Source: Amia ocellicauda (Eukaryota > Chordata > Actinopteri > Amiiformes > Amiidae). Taken from it: a DNA stretch of 64,000 nucleotides. The notes below the pieces were generated by a model. It ran no database searches. It had not been told where the DNA came from and saw only the letters and a program-made list of their open reading frames with translations. Made by a program: the position numbers and the translations under genes. Shown piece by piece: positions 8,911 through 19,816 of the stretch (its first letter is position 1; every line of letters begins with the position of its first letter). Location: positions 186,001 to 250,000 of the forward strand of contig NW_027102662.1 of assembly GCF_036373705.1 (NCBI RefSeq). The letters are read 5' to 3'.

Positions 8911-11900
8911 ATGTCCTGACTTGGTAAAAGAACTCACAAACTAAAGGATTATGAACAAGCTAGGGCCCCAAAAAGACCTTCCCGAGAGAACATCCCCGGC
9001 CCTGTTGTGAACTCCTCTGATGTCCCAATGAACCTGGAACTATTACAAATGATAAATGATTTAAATAACCCCCAATTACCACCGATAGAATGTGAATTAA
9101 CAGAATTACCGGTGAACCCCGACCTGTTACAGATGGTCAATGATCTAAATAACCACCTCCCACCGGTAGCGCTTATAGAGGTTCACCCCCTAGTTCACCC
9201 CGATTTGTTTGAAATGGTGGAGGCTTTGGAGGAGCTACCCCGACCAAATTCTGCCCCTATTATAAATGATTTGAAACAATTAGAACACAGGATGGCGGCA
9301 GAAGCAGCCATCACTATAGAGGAGGGTCTTGACATTAACCGGTTGGATATCTTTGAAGGACTTTTACAGGCTTTAAATGAGCCTCCTCAAAAAGGGGGTT
9401 TTGTAGATGTCAGCAGTGGGGGTGTTTGGAATTTGGAGGGTTCTGAGACTGATAAGGCTGTGGAGGACATGCTCTGTGAGAATGTAGGGGGTGAAGGCTT
9501 TGTTCAAAATGATGATGTGTCCAAGAGTACCAGTGATCCCGTGATTATAGATAGACCGGCCTATAACAATTTTGAAATGATTCAGCGTTTTAATTTTGCA
9601 GAACTTTTAAATTGTGACAATTATGCAGAAATATTTGTCAACATATACGAGGCCTTGCAGAAAATGCTTGAACAGGTTGCTGAAAGGGTCAGACCTCGAG
9701 ATGTTGTACAGTTAGAACCCAGAGGGGATGATTTGTTTAGCAACCTATCTGTAATGCTGAGTGGAGATAATTTAGACGTCTGGCTAAAATCGAAGCGTTA
9801 TTGCAAAGTAACGCAGCCATCATAGCTGATGAAAGTCTGTCTCTGGTAATGAATGTGGTTCGTAACCCTGAGGGTGGGGTGCTTAGAAGACTGTCGAAAT
9901 GCTTGAAGAACGACATAATTAGGACCAAGCTCAGGCAATTAGTGGTGAGTTCCAGTGGGGAAAATAAGCTCTGTTTTGCTTACAGTTTAATAAAATTACT
10001 CACCCCCGACATGCCTGAACCCCAAGCTCTGCAAGAGGCTTTAATGCTTCATCAGAGGGCCGGCTTAAACTCTCAACAGATGGTTGCCTTTTCAGACATC
10101 ACCAAGTTTGAGGAGTTGTTGTCTTTAAAAATTGTTGTGTGGTACCGTTGTGAGGTAAAGGAAGTATTTGTGAAATTTCAGACACATCCTGAAACCCATA
10201 CACAGACACTGTTTCTCTTCCTAAGTGATAGTCATTACTTTGGAATAAAGAGTTTGACGGCTTTTTTGGGTTGTTCGTATGTTTGTCATTGTTGTTATAA
10301 GGCCTTCAATGATATGCTTAAGCACCGCTGTGACGGTTACTGTAACGTCTGATTCAATCCCCAATGTTGTAAGGGTTTGGCCCCTACCATCCGATGAAAA
10401 GATTGCTTAAGGATTTGTCTCTCTGCGTTCTGTTTTTCCGAGCATAAGGTACAGAGGGCCGCTGCTGAGGGGGTTAAAAAACTGAGTTATTGTGATCAAA
10501 CTAAATATTGCCCGCAGTGTTGCCTCCAGTACCGTTTTCATGAGGTTAAACCACACAAATGTCTGGAGCCGAGATGCAGGATCTGTAATGCTGATTTAAC
10601 CCCGGGGTCCGAACACCAGTGCTTTATTCAGCCGGTTAAAAAGGAGCCGCCGCACAACCGGTATGTCTTTTTTGCTTTTGAATGCCGGCAAGAAAACGGG
10701 GTCCACGTTGCTAATTATATACACTGTATTGACATGTTGGATCGTGAGTGGTCAGCTAGCGGTGAGAGTTGTGTCAGGGAAATCATTACGCGGTATCGCG
10801 GTCCAAAATACCTCAATTACACATTTATTGCCCACAATGCTAAGGGTTATGATTCTTACATTTTGATGAAGTATCTGGTGGAAAATGGGGTGACCCCAAA
10901 AATAATAGCTCAGGGTAGCAAGATCATGTGTTTCACCGACGAAGCTTTCAACTAACGTTACATAGACTCGTTAAATTTCCTCCCCATTAAATTGAGCGCT
11001 TTGCCTAAGGCTCTGGGTTTTGAGGCTCAGAAGAAAGGTTGGTTCTGCCATTTTTTTAATACTAAGGACACTCAAAATTATCGAGGGTCCTACCCGCCCG
11101 CCTCTTATTATGGGGTTGATACTATGATGTCTCATGAGAGGGACGAATTCTTTAAATGGTACAATACCGAGAAGAGATGGCCGCTTATTGTAAAAATGAT
11201 GTGGTGATCCTTAAAGAAGCCTGTGTGCGTTTCTGCGCCGAGGTTATCAACACATCGGGTCTCGACCCTTTGCAAAGTGTGACCATAGCGTCTCTCTGCA
11301 TGAAAATGTATCGGTCCAATTTCTTGCAGAAAAACACTATAGCGGTCACCACTTCTGACAACTATCGTGCTAGACAAAAGAACTTTTCGACTGTCTCCAT
11401 ACAGTGGCTGGAATACCTGAGTGCCCGGGATAACATCTTCATCAGACATGCTTTAAATCAAGGGAAAGTCAAAATGGGGCCTTACTACTTAGACGGTTTT
11501 AGCGACGTGTCCGGGCGGCGTACCGCTTATGAGTTTGCTGGTTGTATTTACCATGGCTGTCCTCAGTGCTTCGACCCAAACACCTTTAACCCCGTAACAC
11601 AAAAACTCTGCGGTGATATGTACTATGATTTCCAGGAACGAATTGAAACTTTAAAAAACACCTATGGTTTGAACGTGCTGGTGATTTGGGAACACGAGTG
11701 GACGACCCTGAAGCAACAGGATGCGGGGGTACAATGGTTTATGGAAACCTTGGACTTTCCTGAACGTCTAGAGCCCCGGGATGCGTTATTTGGGGGTCGT
11801 ACCAACGCCCTCTGTTTACATTATGAGGTAAAGGAGGGTGAGAGAGTAGATTACTATGATTTCACCAGTCTGTACCCTTATGTCAACAAGACCAAAATGT

Positions 11901-13114
11901 ACCCGGTGGGGCGTCCAACCATTGTTTATCGTGACTTTCTCAAAATCGGACATTTCTTTGGTTTGATCAAAGTCACCATGTACCCTCCTCGTGAGCTGTT
12001 CTTACCCGTGTTGCCTTACAGGTGTTCGGGAAAATTGATGTTCCCTCTGTGTAGAACGTGTGTGGAAACTGAAAATCAAACTACCTCTTGTCTGCACAGT
12101 GATGAAGAGAGAGCGCTGACGGGTGTCTGGTGTAGCATTGAGCTTGACAAGGCGGTGGAGAAAGGTTACAGAGTCGGTAAGGTGTATGAGGTTTGGCATT
12201 TTTCTGAAAAACCTGATACTCTTTTTGCTGATTACATTATGACCCATCTGAAAGGGAAACAGGAGGCATCGGGCTATCCCTCATGGTGTGTTGACTCCGC
12301 GGCCAAAGAGCGATACGTTCATCAATATTTTGAAAAGAAAGGGATCCGTCTAGAGCCGGGGAACATAACTGTAAACCCCGCCAAGAGACAAATGTCCAAA
12401 CTGATTTTAAACAGTCTGTGGGGTAAGTTTGGGGAAAGAAATTACCGTCTAAACACAACCATGATTAAAACCCCTGAACAGTTTATAGAATTTATGTTTT
12501 CCAAACAACATGCAGTATCACACTTTCAATTCTTAAATGACCACGTGGCACAGGTCCAGTGGAGGGCCCCTAAAGATTTCCCCACCAAACAGGGGAACGT
12601 TAATGTTTTCATAGCGGTTTTTACCACGGCTTACGCCCGGCTTGAACTGTACAACTTAATGGATCAGTTGCAGGAACGCACGCTCTATCATGATACTGAC
12701 TCTGTAATCTTTGTCACCAGGCCAGGGGATTGGGTCCCTCCCCTCGGGGACTACCTTGGGGAGTTAACGAGCGAACTAGATCCTCAGGACCACATAGTGG
12801 AGTTTGTTTCAGGGGGTCCTAAGACTTACGCATACAGAACGGCTGCGGGTAAGACCTGTATGAAAGTTAAGGGTTTCACTCTGAAACATTGTAACAACAA
12901 GCTCATTAACATCAAGTCTCTGACGACCCTGGTAGAAAGTTTTGTAACCGAGAAAGACGCGCCTCCTCGTGAGATTATTACAGCCGGAAATCAGATCTAT
13001 CGCAATAAAAAGGGGTACACGTTGGAAAATAGATCACTAAACAAACGGTTCAGGGTGGTGTACAATAAAAGAGTGTTGAAGACTGATTATACCACTCTGC
13101 CTTATGGATATTAG
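8911..13114 (+). pseudogene. polB: protein-primed family B DNA polymerase, copy A
   Basis: Polinton replicative polymerase; the family uses a protein primer at the linear ends. The N-terminal region (about 8940-9825, continued out of frame at 9801-10352) starts with three degenerate repeats around LLQMxNDLNN. A Cys/His-rich zinc region follows (10270-10640). Then come exonuclease motifs I (10675-10690, Phe-Ala-Phe-Glu), II (HNAKGYDS, about 10833) and III (YCKNDVVIL, about 11180), and polymerase motifs A (DFTSLYP, 11847-11878), B (LNSLWGKFG, about 12400) and C (DTDS, about 12690). Breaks shared with copy B: a TGA two codons after an ATG at 8911, a frameshift near 9790, TGA at 10350 followed by a frame change, and TAA at 10953. 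Private to A: a 26-nt deletion near 11170. The last 652 codons (11156-13114) stay open. It overlaps the ATPase start by 11 nt. Confidence 0.92.
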
Positions 13115-13775
13115 CGGTGGTTTTGATAACAGACTTCAACACCCTTTCTCCTGTATTATAGCCGGTCCCTCCAATTCGGGGAAGAGCTATCTTATAAAGA
13201 ACATCATAGAAGATGTGGACGCAACCGTGTCCCAAGCTCTTGACAACATAGTGTGGTGTTACTCTTGCTGGCAACCTCTCTACGATGATTTGGCTTCGAA
13301 AAAAAATAATCTGAAATTTGTGCAAGGTCTCCCCGCCTCGTTGTGTGACGATGACTTGTTCCCGCCCGGTCAAACTAATCTAGTGATCCTTGATGACCTG
13401 ATGGAGCAGGCCGGTGACAACAGTGAAGTGGAAAAAGCTTTCACAAAGTACACTCATCATAGGAATTTAAGTATTATTTATTTAGTTCAAAATCTATTTT
13501 TTCAAGGTAAAAAAAGCCGCACTATTAATTTAAATGCCAATTATATAATTCTTTTTAAAAACCCCAGAGATAAACTACAGGTCACCGTCTTGGCTCGTCA
13601 AATGTACCCTAACCAGACCAAGTTCTTTTTGGAGGCATTTGAGGATGCCACCAAAAAACCCTACGGGTACTTGATTGCGGACTTAAAAGCACAAACCCCA
13701 GAAGACTTTCGCCTCAGAACAGGTTTGTGCCCGCCCGATTGGCCGGCAGTGTATGTGCTAAAGAAAAGGAAATAA
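13104..13775 (+). CDS. A32/FtsK-type DNA-packaging ATPase (copy A, intact)
   Basis: 223 residues. Walker A is at 21-28 (GPSNSGKS) and Walker B at about 93-98 (LVILDD). A downstream strand with the Gln of LVQNLFFQ lies at about 135, followed by an Arg-containing segment. Family knowledge: these ATPases pump genomes into preformed capsids of Polinton, adenovirus-like and poxvirus-lineage viruses. The ATG overlaps the polB stop, suggesting coordinated expression, and a pX-like gene follows 6 nt later. Length is as expected for Polinton ATPases. It is open in copies A and B and frameshifted in C. Confidence 0.93.
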   Translation: MDISGGFDNRLQHPFSCIIAGPSNSGKSYLIKNIIEDVDATVSQALDNIVWCYSCWQPLYDDLASKKNNLKFVQGLPASLCDDDLFPPGQTNLVILDDLMEQAGDNSEVEKAFTKYTHHRNLSIIYLVQNLFFQGKKSRTINLNANYIILFKNPRDKLQVTVLARQMYPNQTKFFLEAFEDATKKPYGYLIADLKAQTPEDFRLRTGLCPPDWPAVYVLKKRK

Positions 13776-13781
13776 ATAAGA

Positions 13782-14117
13782 ATGTCTGTTCGGATTAAAA
13801 GAAATCTGCCGCTTTTGCAAATGTTATTTGAGGGGAGCCCGCGCCATAGGAAAGCTGTGCTGGCAGGGGCCCCCTCGGATTTGATCGAGACCCTGTGTGA
13901 AATAGCTTTTAACATCTTACGCGGTAATATACCCCTAACCCCTTCTCAACATTCTAAACTCAAAAAACAAAAAGCGGTTATCAAGATCATCGCTAATAAG
14001 AAGTATTCTATTAAAAGAAAAAGAAAGAAGATTAATCAAACCGGGGGTTTTATAGGACCGCTGTTGAGCATAGCCGTGCCTTTCCTAACCAGTCTTCTAG
14101 CTTCCAGAGTGGGTTAA
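13782..14117 (+). CDS. pX-like basic/hydrophobic virion protein (copy A)
   Basis: 111 residues. The basic, helical N-terminal two thirds has a cluster of Lys and Arg (KRKRKK at about 84-89), then a Gly-Gly-Phe and a hydrophobic C-terminal segment (GPLLSIAVPFLTSLLA). Small proteins of this layout sit between ATPase and structural genes in many animal Polintons and have been likened to adenovirus core protein pX. A role in genome condensation or membrane disruption is inference. Spacing is 6 nt from the ATPase and 2 nt to the next gene. It is open in A, B (30748-31083) and C (47079-47414), differing by only a few residues. Confidence 0.6.
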   Translation: MSVRIKRNLPLLQMLFEGSPRHRKAVLAGAPSDLIETLCEIAFNILRGNIPLTPSQHSKLKKQKAVIKIIANKKYSIKRKRKKINQTGGFIGPLLSIAVPFLTSLLASRVG

Positions 14118-14119
14118 TA

Positions 14120-14863
14120 ATGGAATATGCTCAGAAAATGTTTTTGATCCCTCAGGAGCAGCTTGAGAAACTGAGAAAAAATGTTGTCGGGCCAGAGCCC
14201 ATTAGACAAACGTCCGAAAACAACCTGGACTCTGAAATGAAAGCTATACAGGCCAGGGCCGATTTAAATCAGTATTCCAAAGCCCAGTTGTATACCAACA
14301 CGTTACAGCGCTACCTCCGTCTGGTTAGACAGGGTGAAAAAGATCAAAACATTTTAACTTTAACCATGGCCTCTCAAGAAAATGGTTCTGGGGCTGATGC
14401 GGGGGGTACGGTTGATAAAGATGTTGCGGTGACCGAACCTGTTGAGAGTTCAGAGGGAGATGTTGTAACGGATGTTTTGAGAAACATGCCGGCCAGAAGC
14501 AAAAGACATGCAGAATATATCCTGCACAAAATGGTTCAGAAACCGCGGGTAACGGCTTGGAATGAACAGGGTGAATTTGTTTTTAAAGGACAACTGATCA
14601 AAGGTTCACACATGTTTGATTTGTTGAAGAGTGTCACTAGCACTAATAAGGTACCCGATAGTCGCCGACCTGTAGGCTGGAATGCTTTCCTACAGGCGAT
14701 GGCCTGTCTGAACATGCCCCAATCCACAGTTCCTAACCAGGAAACGCGACAAAAAATCCGTCTGTGTAAAGAGGTGGAGCCTGATCTGACTCCGATATCT
14801 CATTACTCTGACCGTGCTGAGCGACCATCCTCAGGATCTATCCATCGTTGGGAAGCTTATTAA
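14120..14863 (+). CDS. conserved Polinton 247-residue protein, function unknown (copy A)
   Basis: Starts MEYAQKMFLIPQEQLEKLR. An N-terminal helical, charged region (1-80) is followed by a low-complexity Gly/Ser/Glu linker (88-120), a folded region with a Trp-Asn-Glu-x-Gly-Glu motif near residue 140, and a Ser/Arg-rich tail. I recognise it as a protein that regularly follows the pX-like gene in animal Polintons but know of no assigned function; a structural or scaffold role is a guess from position. It is open in A and B (31086-31829) and frameshifted in C. Confidence 0.55.
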   Translation: MEYAQKMFLIPQEQLEKLRKNVVGPEPIRQTSENNLDSEMKAIQARADLNQYSKAQLYTNTLQRYLRLVRQGEKDQNILTLTMASQENGSGADAGGTVDKDVAVTEPVESSEGDVVTDVLRNMPARSKRHAEYILHKMVQKPRVTAWNEQGEFVFKGQLIKGSHMFDLLKSVTSTNKVPDSRRPVGWNAFLQAMACLNMPQSTVPNQETRQKIRLCKEVEPDLTPISHYSDRAERPSSGSIHRWEAY

Positions 14864-15042
14864 TCTCATGTTTTTATTTGTCTCCCCTGTAAATAATGAC
14901 CCGACAAACAATTTTTTATTTTATTTTTTTTATTTTCAAATGTTGTACATTTATTTATAACATAACCCCTGCTTTGTATAAGAATTGTGTTGAATAAAAA
15001 CAAAACTAATGATTAAAAGGCTGTTTTCATTATTTTTTCACC
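14864..15042. terminator. convergent polyadenylation region, copy A
   Basis: AT-rich stretch between the two converging gene blocks. AATAAA at 14993-14998 on the plus strand serves the rightward genes; AATAAA at 14950-14955 on the minus strand serves the leftward genes, so the two transcripts would overlap by about 40 nt. The same arrangement is at 31830-32009 (B) and 48159-48337 (C). Confidence 0.6.
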
Positions 15043-15614
15043 TTAACACGCATGACATCTATTAAAATCCTCACAAGAACACCCCATCTGTATACATGGC
15101 TGGCTAGGGTCGTAAGTCATTGTGTTATAAGGGGGGGTCCACAGTGTCCTGACAAACTCTGCCACTTTTTTATCATTTTGGCCTAAATCCTCACTGTACA
15201 AGGCCATAATATCGGGGTATGACCTTCCTTTAGATCTATGATATAAGAAAAACACACAGTGTTGACCACAAGTGAAGGTCTGAAGACTTTGTACTTGACG
15301 ACAGCTGTAAATGCTTTCTTGACAGTTGTTGAGCAGAAAGTTATTGATCTTCCGAGGGAAAGGTCTGAAATCTGGGGGGTTTCCATAGGAATCAAAAAAT
15401 TCACCACGTTGGTCCTCCCTTAGATAAATAACCAGCCAATGTTCTCCGGGCATATTTTTGGGTGTGTGTTGATTATGTACATTGCAGGTAAATTCTTGAT
15501 CTTAAATTTAGGCAGCTGATCGCAGGCGTAGACTCCTTGAAACAGTTTCCGTGAGCCGGCCAGGGCATTCATGATGTGGTTGAGCTCTCTGGTGTTCATT
15601 TTAATAATAATCAT
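15043..15614 (-). pseudogene. adenain-like cysteine protease, copy A (frameshift)
   Basis: Same protein as the intact 190-residue protease of copy C, but one base is missing in an AT-run near 15460, splitting the frame just before the catalytic His. The Cys-containing C-terminal part stays open from 15453 to 15043. The intended start overlaps the hexon stop by 14 nt. Confidence 0.88.
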
Positions 15615-16877
15615 ACAGAACGTTTCTCCTCTGATGCACCTCAATAATGTTGTCAAACACAGCATACACGACCATATTTACAGTGCGTGGTAGAGGCTGC
15701 TTGAAACGCATCTCCAAACGCATATTGCCCGTCTTCATCAGTGAAAAATGTTGTCCACACTCTTCGTCAGGGGTCAGGTTGAAACCGTAGCAGTATTCCC
15801 GGCGATCGATCAGCAGAGTTTGATCCTTGAGATGGCGACCCTTAGCCAGTACTAGACTGTAATATTCACGAACCGCATTGCCGTTTTCAAAGTCAGGTTG
15901 AAAAGGTCTGGATGGAACCTGCACACCATCGACGTACAATACTATAAATTCCACGTTATAATGTTTAAAGTTAAAGGGGTTCTTGTTGTAAACCCCGGTA
16001 AATGCATCATTATCCACGAGACCTATAATAACCTGTTTTGGGAGCTGTCCTAGAAACAGATTTTCCTGGTTCATCACCCGTGTCCCTGCGGGGATACTGT
16101 GGACTTTCATATAGACTCTTTCGATCGGGTACTTAACGCCTGCGCGTGTCCTAGTTTAACCGCCGGGGAGACGGACACTTTTTTCACAAACAGCGAGGCC
16201 GATAATATGCTCAGTTTATATTTTTCAGTATCAGGGGTCATCAGACAAAAAGCACTTTTACTACGGATCATTTTAATTTTTATGTCTACCCCGTTGAGCA
16301 TGAGTTTTTCTTGGAAAAATATGTCTGCATGGATATGCCCCATTAGCTCAAAGGTCCTCCCTTCTGTTGAAGAGGCCGTTCTTTTTTGCAAACCCTTATT
16401 GAGTCCCTCTGGATCCTTGTCGTCCATAGCTTCCGGGATGTCTTTGAAGAAAAGGCCGGGGCTGAACTGTTTGCTTAGGGTCTCCTCACTATAATTAAGT
16501 TTACACTCCATCATGGCTCTATAGGGGTAAGTATTGCTGCTTTGACTAATGAGCCGATCTCCCAGGGTCACATCCACCTGTGAAAACATGGTGGCCACCG
16601 GGTAATTGATGACCCCAGCGTTGGCCGTCTTCTCGATTGCATCGCCATCCTAATCAGTCACTTTACAGTTAATTAAAATAAATGTGTTATTCAAATCAAT
16701 ATAATCCTCGCCATTGCCAGCTTTAAAAAACTCCAGAGAGGCCGTGTCTGAAATTGCAGAAAGAGGGGGAATCTTTACATATATGATCTTATCTATACTC
16801 GTTTGAGTGTATGGAACTGTAAACAGATCCAGTTCTGATTTGACGCATTCTTCCGATAGACTGTGGACAAAAGACAT
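15601..16877 (-). pseudogene. hexon / major capsid protein, copy A
   Basis: About 435 residues if open, matching Polinton double jelly-roll capsid proteins. Recognisable segments include MFSQVDVTLGDRLISQSSNT and NTYPYRAMMEC in the first third. Breaks in A: a stop after Val-Thr-Asp near 16651 (shared with C and D but not B), a deletion of about 16 bp near 16135 that shifts the frame, and an in-frame 15-bp deletion near 15787. It lies between the pVI-like gene (2 nt away) and the protease. Confidence 0.8.
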
Positions 16878-16879
16878 TT

Positions 16880-17367
16880 TTAAAAGATGTATCCTGAGGC
16901 TCTATTTTTCTTTCTTTGAGACTTTCTTTTTGCAGGTTTTTTCTTGTGCTGCTTCCTTCTCCGAGTGTTTCCACGATATGTTGAAGAATGAGAGATTCCT
17001 CGTTTTTTGTTAGCCACGGATCTTCGTCGCCCTGGTGGACACATGCTGTTTCTTCTTTTACCCCCCCTCCTCGCCATTACCATGAGACCCGAACCCTCCT
17101 GATGCTCATGGCTAGCTGCCCGGTTCATAACATTGGTGAACACGTCACTAACAATATTTTTAGCCGCTGATTTCAAGTGGGGTCTGGCTATAGCAAAGCC
17201 TCTCTTAAGCAGGGGTACGGCCATTCTAAAGAGACCACGAAAGAGTCCTCCTAGACTGACGCCATACATTTTGGGGGCTCCTACAAAACCGGGCAAGCCG
17301 TTCCATCTTGCATCTTGTAATAATCCACATAGGCGCTAGGATCTACATAACCCCTCGAGGTAGCCAT
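16880..17367 (-). pseudogene. pVI-like minor virion protein, copy A (frameshift near start)
   Basis: The intended start is MATSRGYVDP at 17367. Two bases are lost near 17306 (TCCATC where others read TCCCGGC), breaking the frame at about codon 20. The remaining 138 codons are open and carry the Gly-Leu-Phe amphipathic segment and the very basic tail described for copy C. Confidence 0.7.
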
Positions 17368-17368
17368 T

Positions 17369-18143
17369 TTAATAATGTACACACTGTTTCAGGGGTCGAA
17401 AATGTAGTTTGACATTAACTTTACCGATGCGGAAGGGTACGTTGATATTCTGATCCGATTTTACTTTGATCGTGATGTTGTCAAAGTGGGTCTTTGAGAC
17501 TGGTACGTAGTGTGGTTTGTCATAAGTAATTGTGAATATGTCATTGCTTTTACCTTTAATAAGTACATTTCTCAAAAGGGGGACATAACTATCCCCAACC
17601 CTCTGGTGGGTTATGATATCCGTATACACATAAAGAGTGTAGAAGCCGCCACACCACTTCTGAGAACCTGCTCTCTGTGTCAGAATAGAACCCTAATATA
17701 CGCCCCAGTTGGCCCCTGGTTTGAATGCTAATACCTGGTTTTGACACCTTGTACACTCTGTTTTTAATAGGGTTGTAATATAGCTTGATGTTGGGGGTGC
17801 CTTCTGAGAACTGTTTATACATCTCATCTAATATTTTATCCACATTGTCATAATAAACTCCTTGTATCGTGAATGTCCATTGACTCTTTTTAACATCATC
17901 AAAAATGGCGAAGGTGGCATCCTTATCTTGTAAAACAGCCCAAGTGTAAGGATACTGTATTTCCGCCAACCCCACTTCCCACGACCCCCTTAGATCTATA
18001 GATTTTCCAAATTGTACCGTGTAACTGGATATTTCATTTTTAGGGTATATATCGAGAGAGGCGTTACTGGGTAGAGTCACGTAGAAGCCTCCTGATTCGA
18101 TCTTTAGTATCGAAAGTAATGCCCCCAACACACCCACGGGCAT
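17369..18143 (-). pseudogene. penton / minor capsid protein, copy A
   Basis: Single jelly-roll vertex protein of Polintons. Diagnostic segments are FYVTLPSNASLDIYP, then WEVGLAEIQYPY, and in the second frame YVYTDIITHQRVGDS. The frame changes by one base between GRILGFYSDTE and FYTLYVYTDI (about 17640-17690); this break is identical in all four copies. In A the Met before Glu-Ser-Gly-Gly, the likely start in B, C and D, is Ile; an upstream in-frame ATG lies at 18143. Confidence 0.78.
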
Positions 18144-18147
18144 GTTG

Positions 18148-19239
18148 TTATAAGGATTGAATATCGCAAACCTGTTGTTCCGGGACCCAACTATTGAACT
18201 TTTCAGGCCATCCAAGCCATTTCACCAACACATATTTTTTCCGGTTCTGGGTTTTTTCAGCAAATATCTTTTCAACTCTGTATACACTGTCTTTACCCAC
18301 AATAATTTTTTGTAACTCGGCTTCGTAAAACGTTCCTTCTATATCCTCCCCGTCATAGTCTTTTAACCGGTACACGGGGGGGTCTCTAGCCAACTGTTCG
18401 GTAACTGTAAAATATTCGTAAGAAAATGTTTGTTCATAACCTTTGGCAAAAGTACTCCTTAGCTTTGAAACGCGAACCACATCACCGATGTTGAACTTAT
18501 AAGTAGATTTTCCCTTCTTAATAAATGGTCCGTATAATTTTTTATAGACCTTAAAAGAATTACTTTGATCCACATCTATAGGCTTCATTTTAATACTGGT
18601 GTGATACCCTTGGTTGTAAGTATCGATAAAATCCTGAACTTTATCAAAATATTTGAACGTGTTGACCGCTGTAAAATATCTCCACATTTTGGTCTTTATG
18701 GTGCGGTTAAACCTCTCCACTACCGATGCCTTAAGCTCATTACCGGTGGTGAAATGATGTATTTTGTGTCTCTTCAGTAGATTCTGAAATTCTCTGTTGA
18801 GAAACTCTTTTCCTTTATCAGTCTGCAGTTTTTTAGGACATCGACCCTGGGACAATATATCCTCAAAGGCCCTTGTCACCGCCCGACCTGTTTTATTATG
18901 TAGAATGCGAGCCCAGGCATATTTTGATAACACATCGATACACATCAACATAAATTTGTGACCATTGTTATGTTTTGATAAATTTGACATATCGACTAGA
19001 TCCATTTGCCATTGTGAGTCTATGTCAGTTGCATATACGCGGTTTCTTTTAAAGTTAATCCTGAGAGGTTTATGTAAGGTATAGGCGTCTTGTTCCCGTA
19101 ACCATTCTGAAACAACCACATCATTAACCTTCACTCCGGCCTCAGCGAGTCCTCTTTGAAAACCCTTCTTACCCGCCAAACCCCCAATCTTGGCTGGGTT
19201 GTAGTATAGTTCCTGCATTTGGGGAGCTTGCCGAGTCAT
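18148..19239 (-). CDS. retrovirus-type integrase with chromodomain (copy A, intact)
   Basis: 363 residues from MTRQAPQM; the frame stays open six codons further, but only with GTG. DDE core: Asp80 (WQMDLVD), Asp141 (LQTDKGKEF) and Glu175 (VVERFN), giving a D-D-about-34-E spacing. A basic SH3-like DNA-binding region follows at about 240-310. The C-terminal 45-50 residues form a chromodomain (YRVEKI...YVLVKWLGW...SWVPE), which in this family reads histone marks and can steer insertion. It would process the ends, join them to host DNA and leave the 6-bp duplication seen here. Its end overlaps the N-terminal frame of penton. A TATA box lies 40 nt upstream. Serine-to-tyrosine and similar single changes separate it from copies B and C. 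Confidence 0.95.
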   Translation of the reverse strand: MTRQAPQMQELYYNPAKIGGLAGKKGFQRGLAEAGVKVNDVVVSEWLREQDAYTLHKPLRINFKRNRVYATDIDSQWQMDLVDMSNLSKHNNGHKFMLMCIDVLSKYAWARILHNKTGRAVTRAFEDILSQGRCPKKLQTDKGKEFLNREFQNLLKRHKIHHFTTGNELKASVVERFNRTIKTKMWRYFTAVNTFKYFDKVQDFIDTYNQGYHTSIKMKPIDVDQSNSFKVYKKLYGPFIKKGKSTYKFNIGDVVRVSKLRSTFAKGYEQTFSYEYFTVTEQLARDPPVYRLKDYDGEDIEGTFYEAELQKIIVGKDSVYRVEKIFAEKTQNRKKYVLVKWLGWPEKFNSWVPEQQVCDIQSL

Positions 19240-19411
19240 TCTGTCAAATAACCACACAGACCCACACTATGCGCAAAGTTTTTATACAAGGTTTTTTATT
19301 CAACTTCAGGAGAGCAGATACCCCTTTTTAGACATTTGAGAAAAGTATAACATACACAACAATTTTCTCTACGGTCCAGACAAAAAGAAATCAGATGATT
19401 GGTTACTTGAT

Positions 19412-19804
19412 CTATATCAACAAATATACCTGTTTCTTTATCTTGTAGGCACACACCTCAGTTACATATGTAAATAAAACAACAATATGACCTATTTTAA
19501 AAGTAAACAGAGGTGTATTAAACATGCTCAGTAAAAGGTCATACAGATGTTGATGAAATGGCCTAATATCATTCTTGGCCCCCTTGAGCCCTTCATCCCA
19601 GTGTTCGTACCCACCGGTCTTTGTTACAGCAGCCATTCACTTTGCCAGGTTTGAAAGTTGATCCTCATCGATGGTTAAATCTGTAGAGAAAAGGCTCGCG
19701 TTGGCTACTTTTCTGTCAAGCACATGGTGTAATAACGCTCTCAGGTTAGCTGCAGAGTGTTGATGACAGAACCAGTTGCAGAAGCAGTCCAGAACATTCC
19801 CCAT
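19412..19804 (-). pseudogene. possible Bcl-2-like gene, copy A (nonsense)
   Basis: Same gene as 928-1320, with a TGA just before Met-Ala-Ala near 19637-19639. Copies B and D have the same stop; copies 0 and C do not. Only the last 74 codons stay open, including the BH1-like segment. Confidence 0.75.
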
Positions 19805-19816
19805 GTTCAAAGTCCC

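Noticed and set aside
13050-13373. 107-codon minus-strand frame opposite the ATPase in A, B and C
   Set aside because: It lies opposite the Walker A region and is identical among copies only because the ATPase is.
17640-17690. Programmed frameshift as a firm call in penton
   Set aside because: No slippery heptamer or clear downstream structure could be recognised by eye. Kept only as an alternative.
18148-19239. Ty3-type LTR retrotransposon or endogenous retrovirus as source of the integrase
   Set aside because: No gag, reverse transcriptase, RNase H or LTRs nearby. The neighbours are polB, A32 ATPase, hexon, penton and protease, which define a Polinton.
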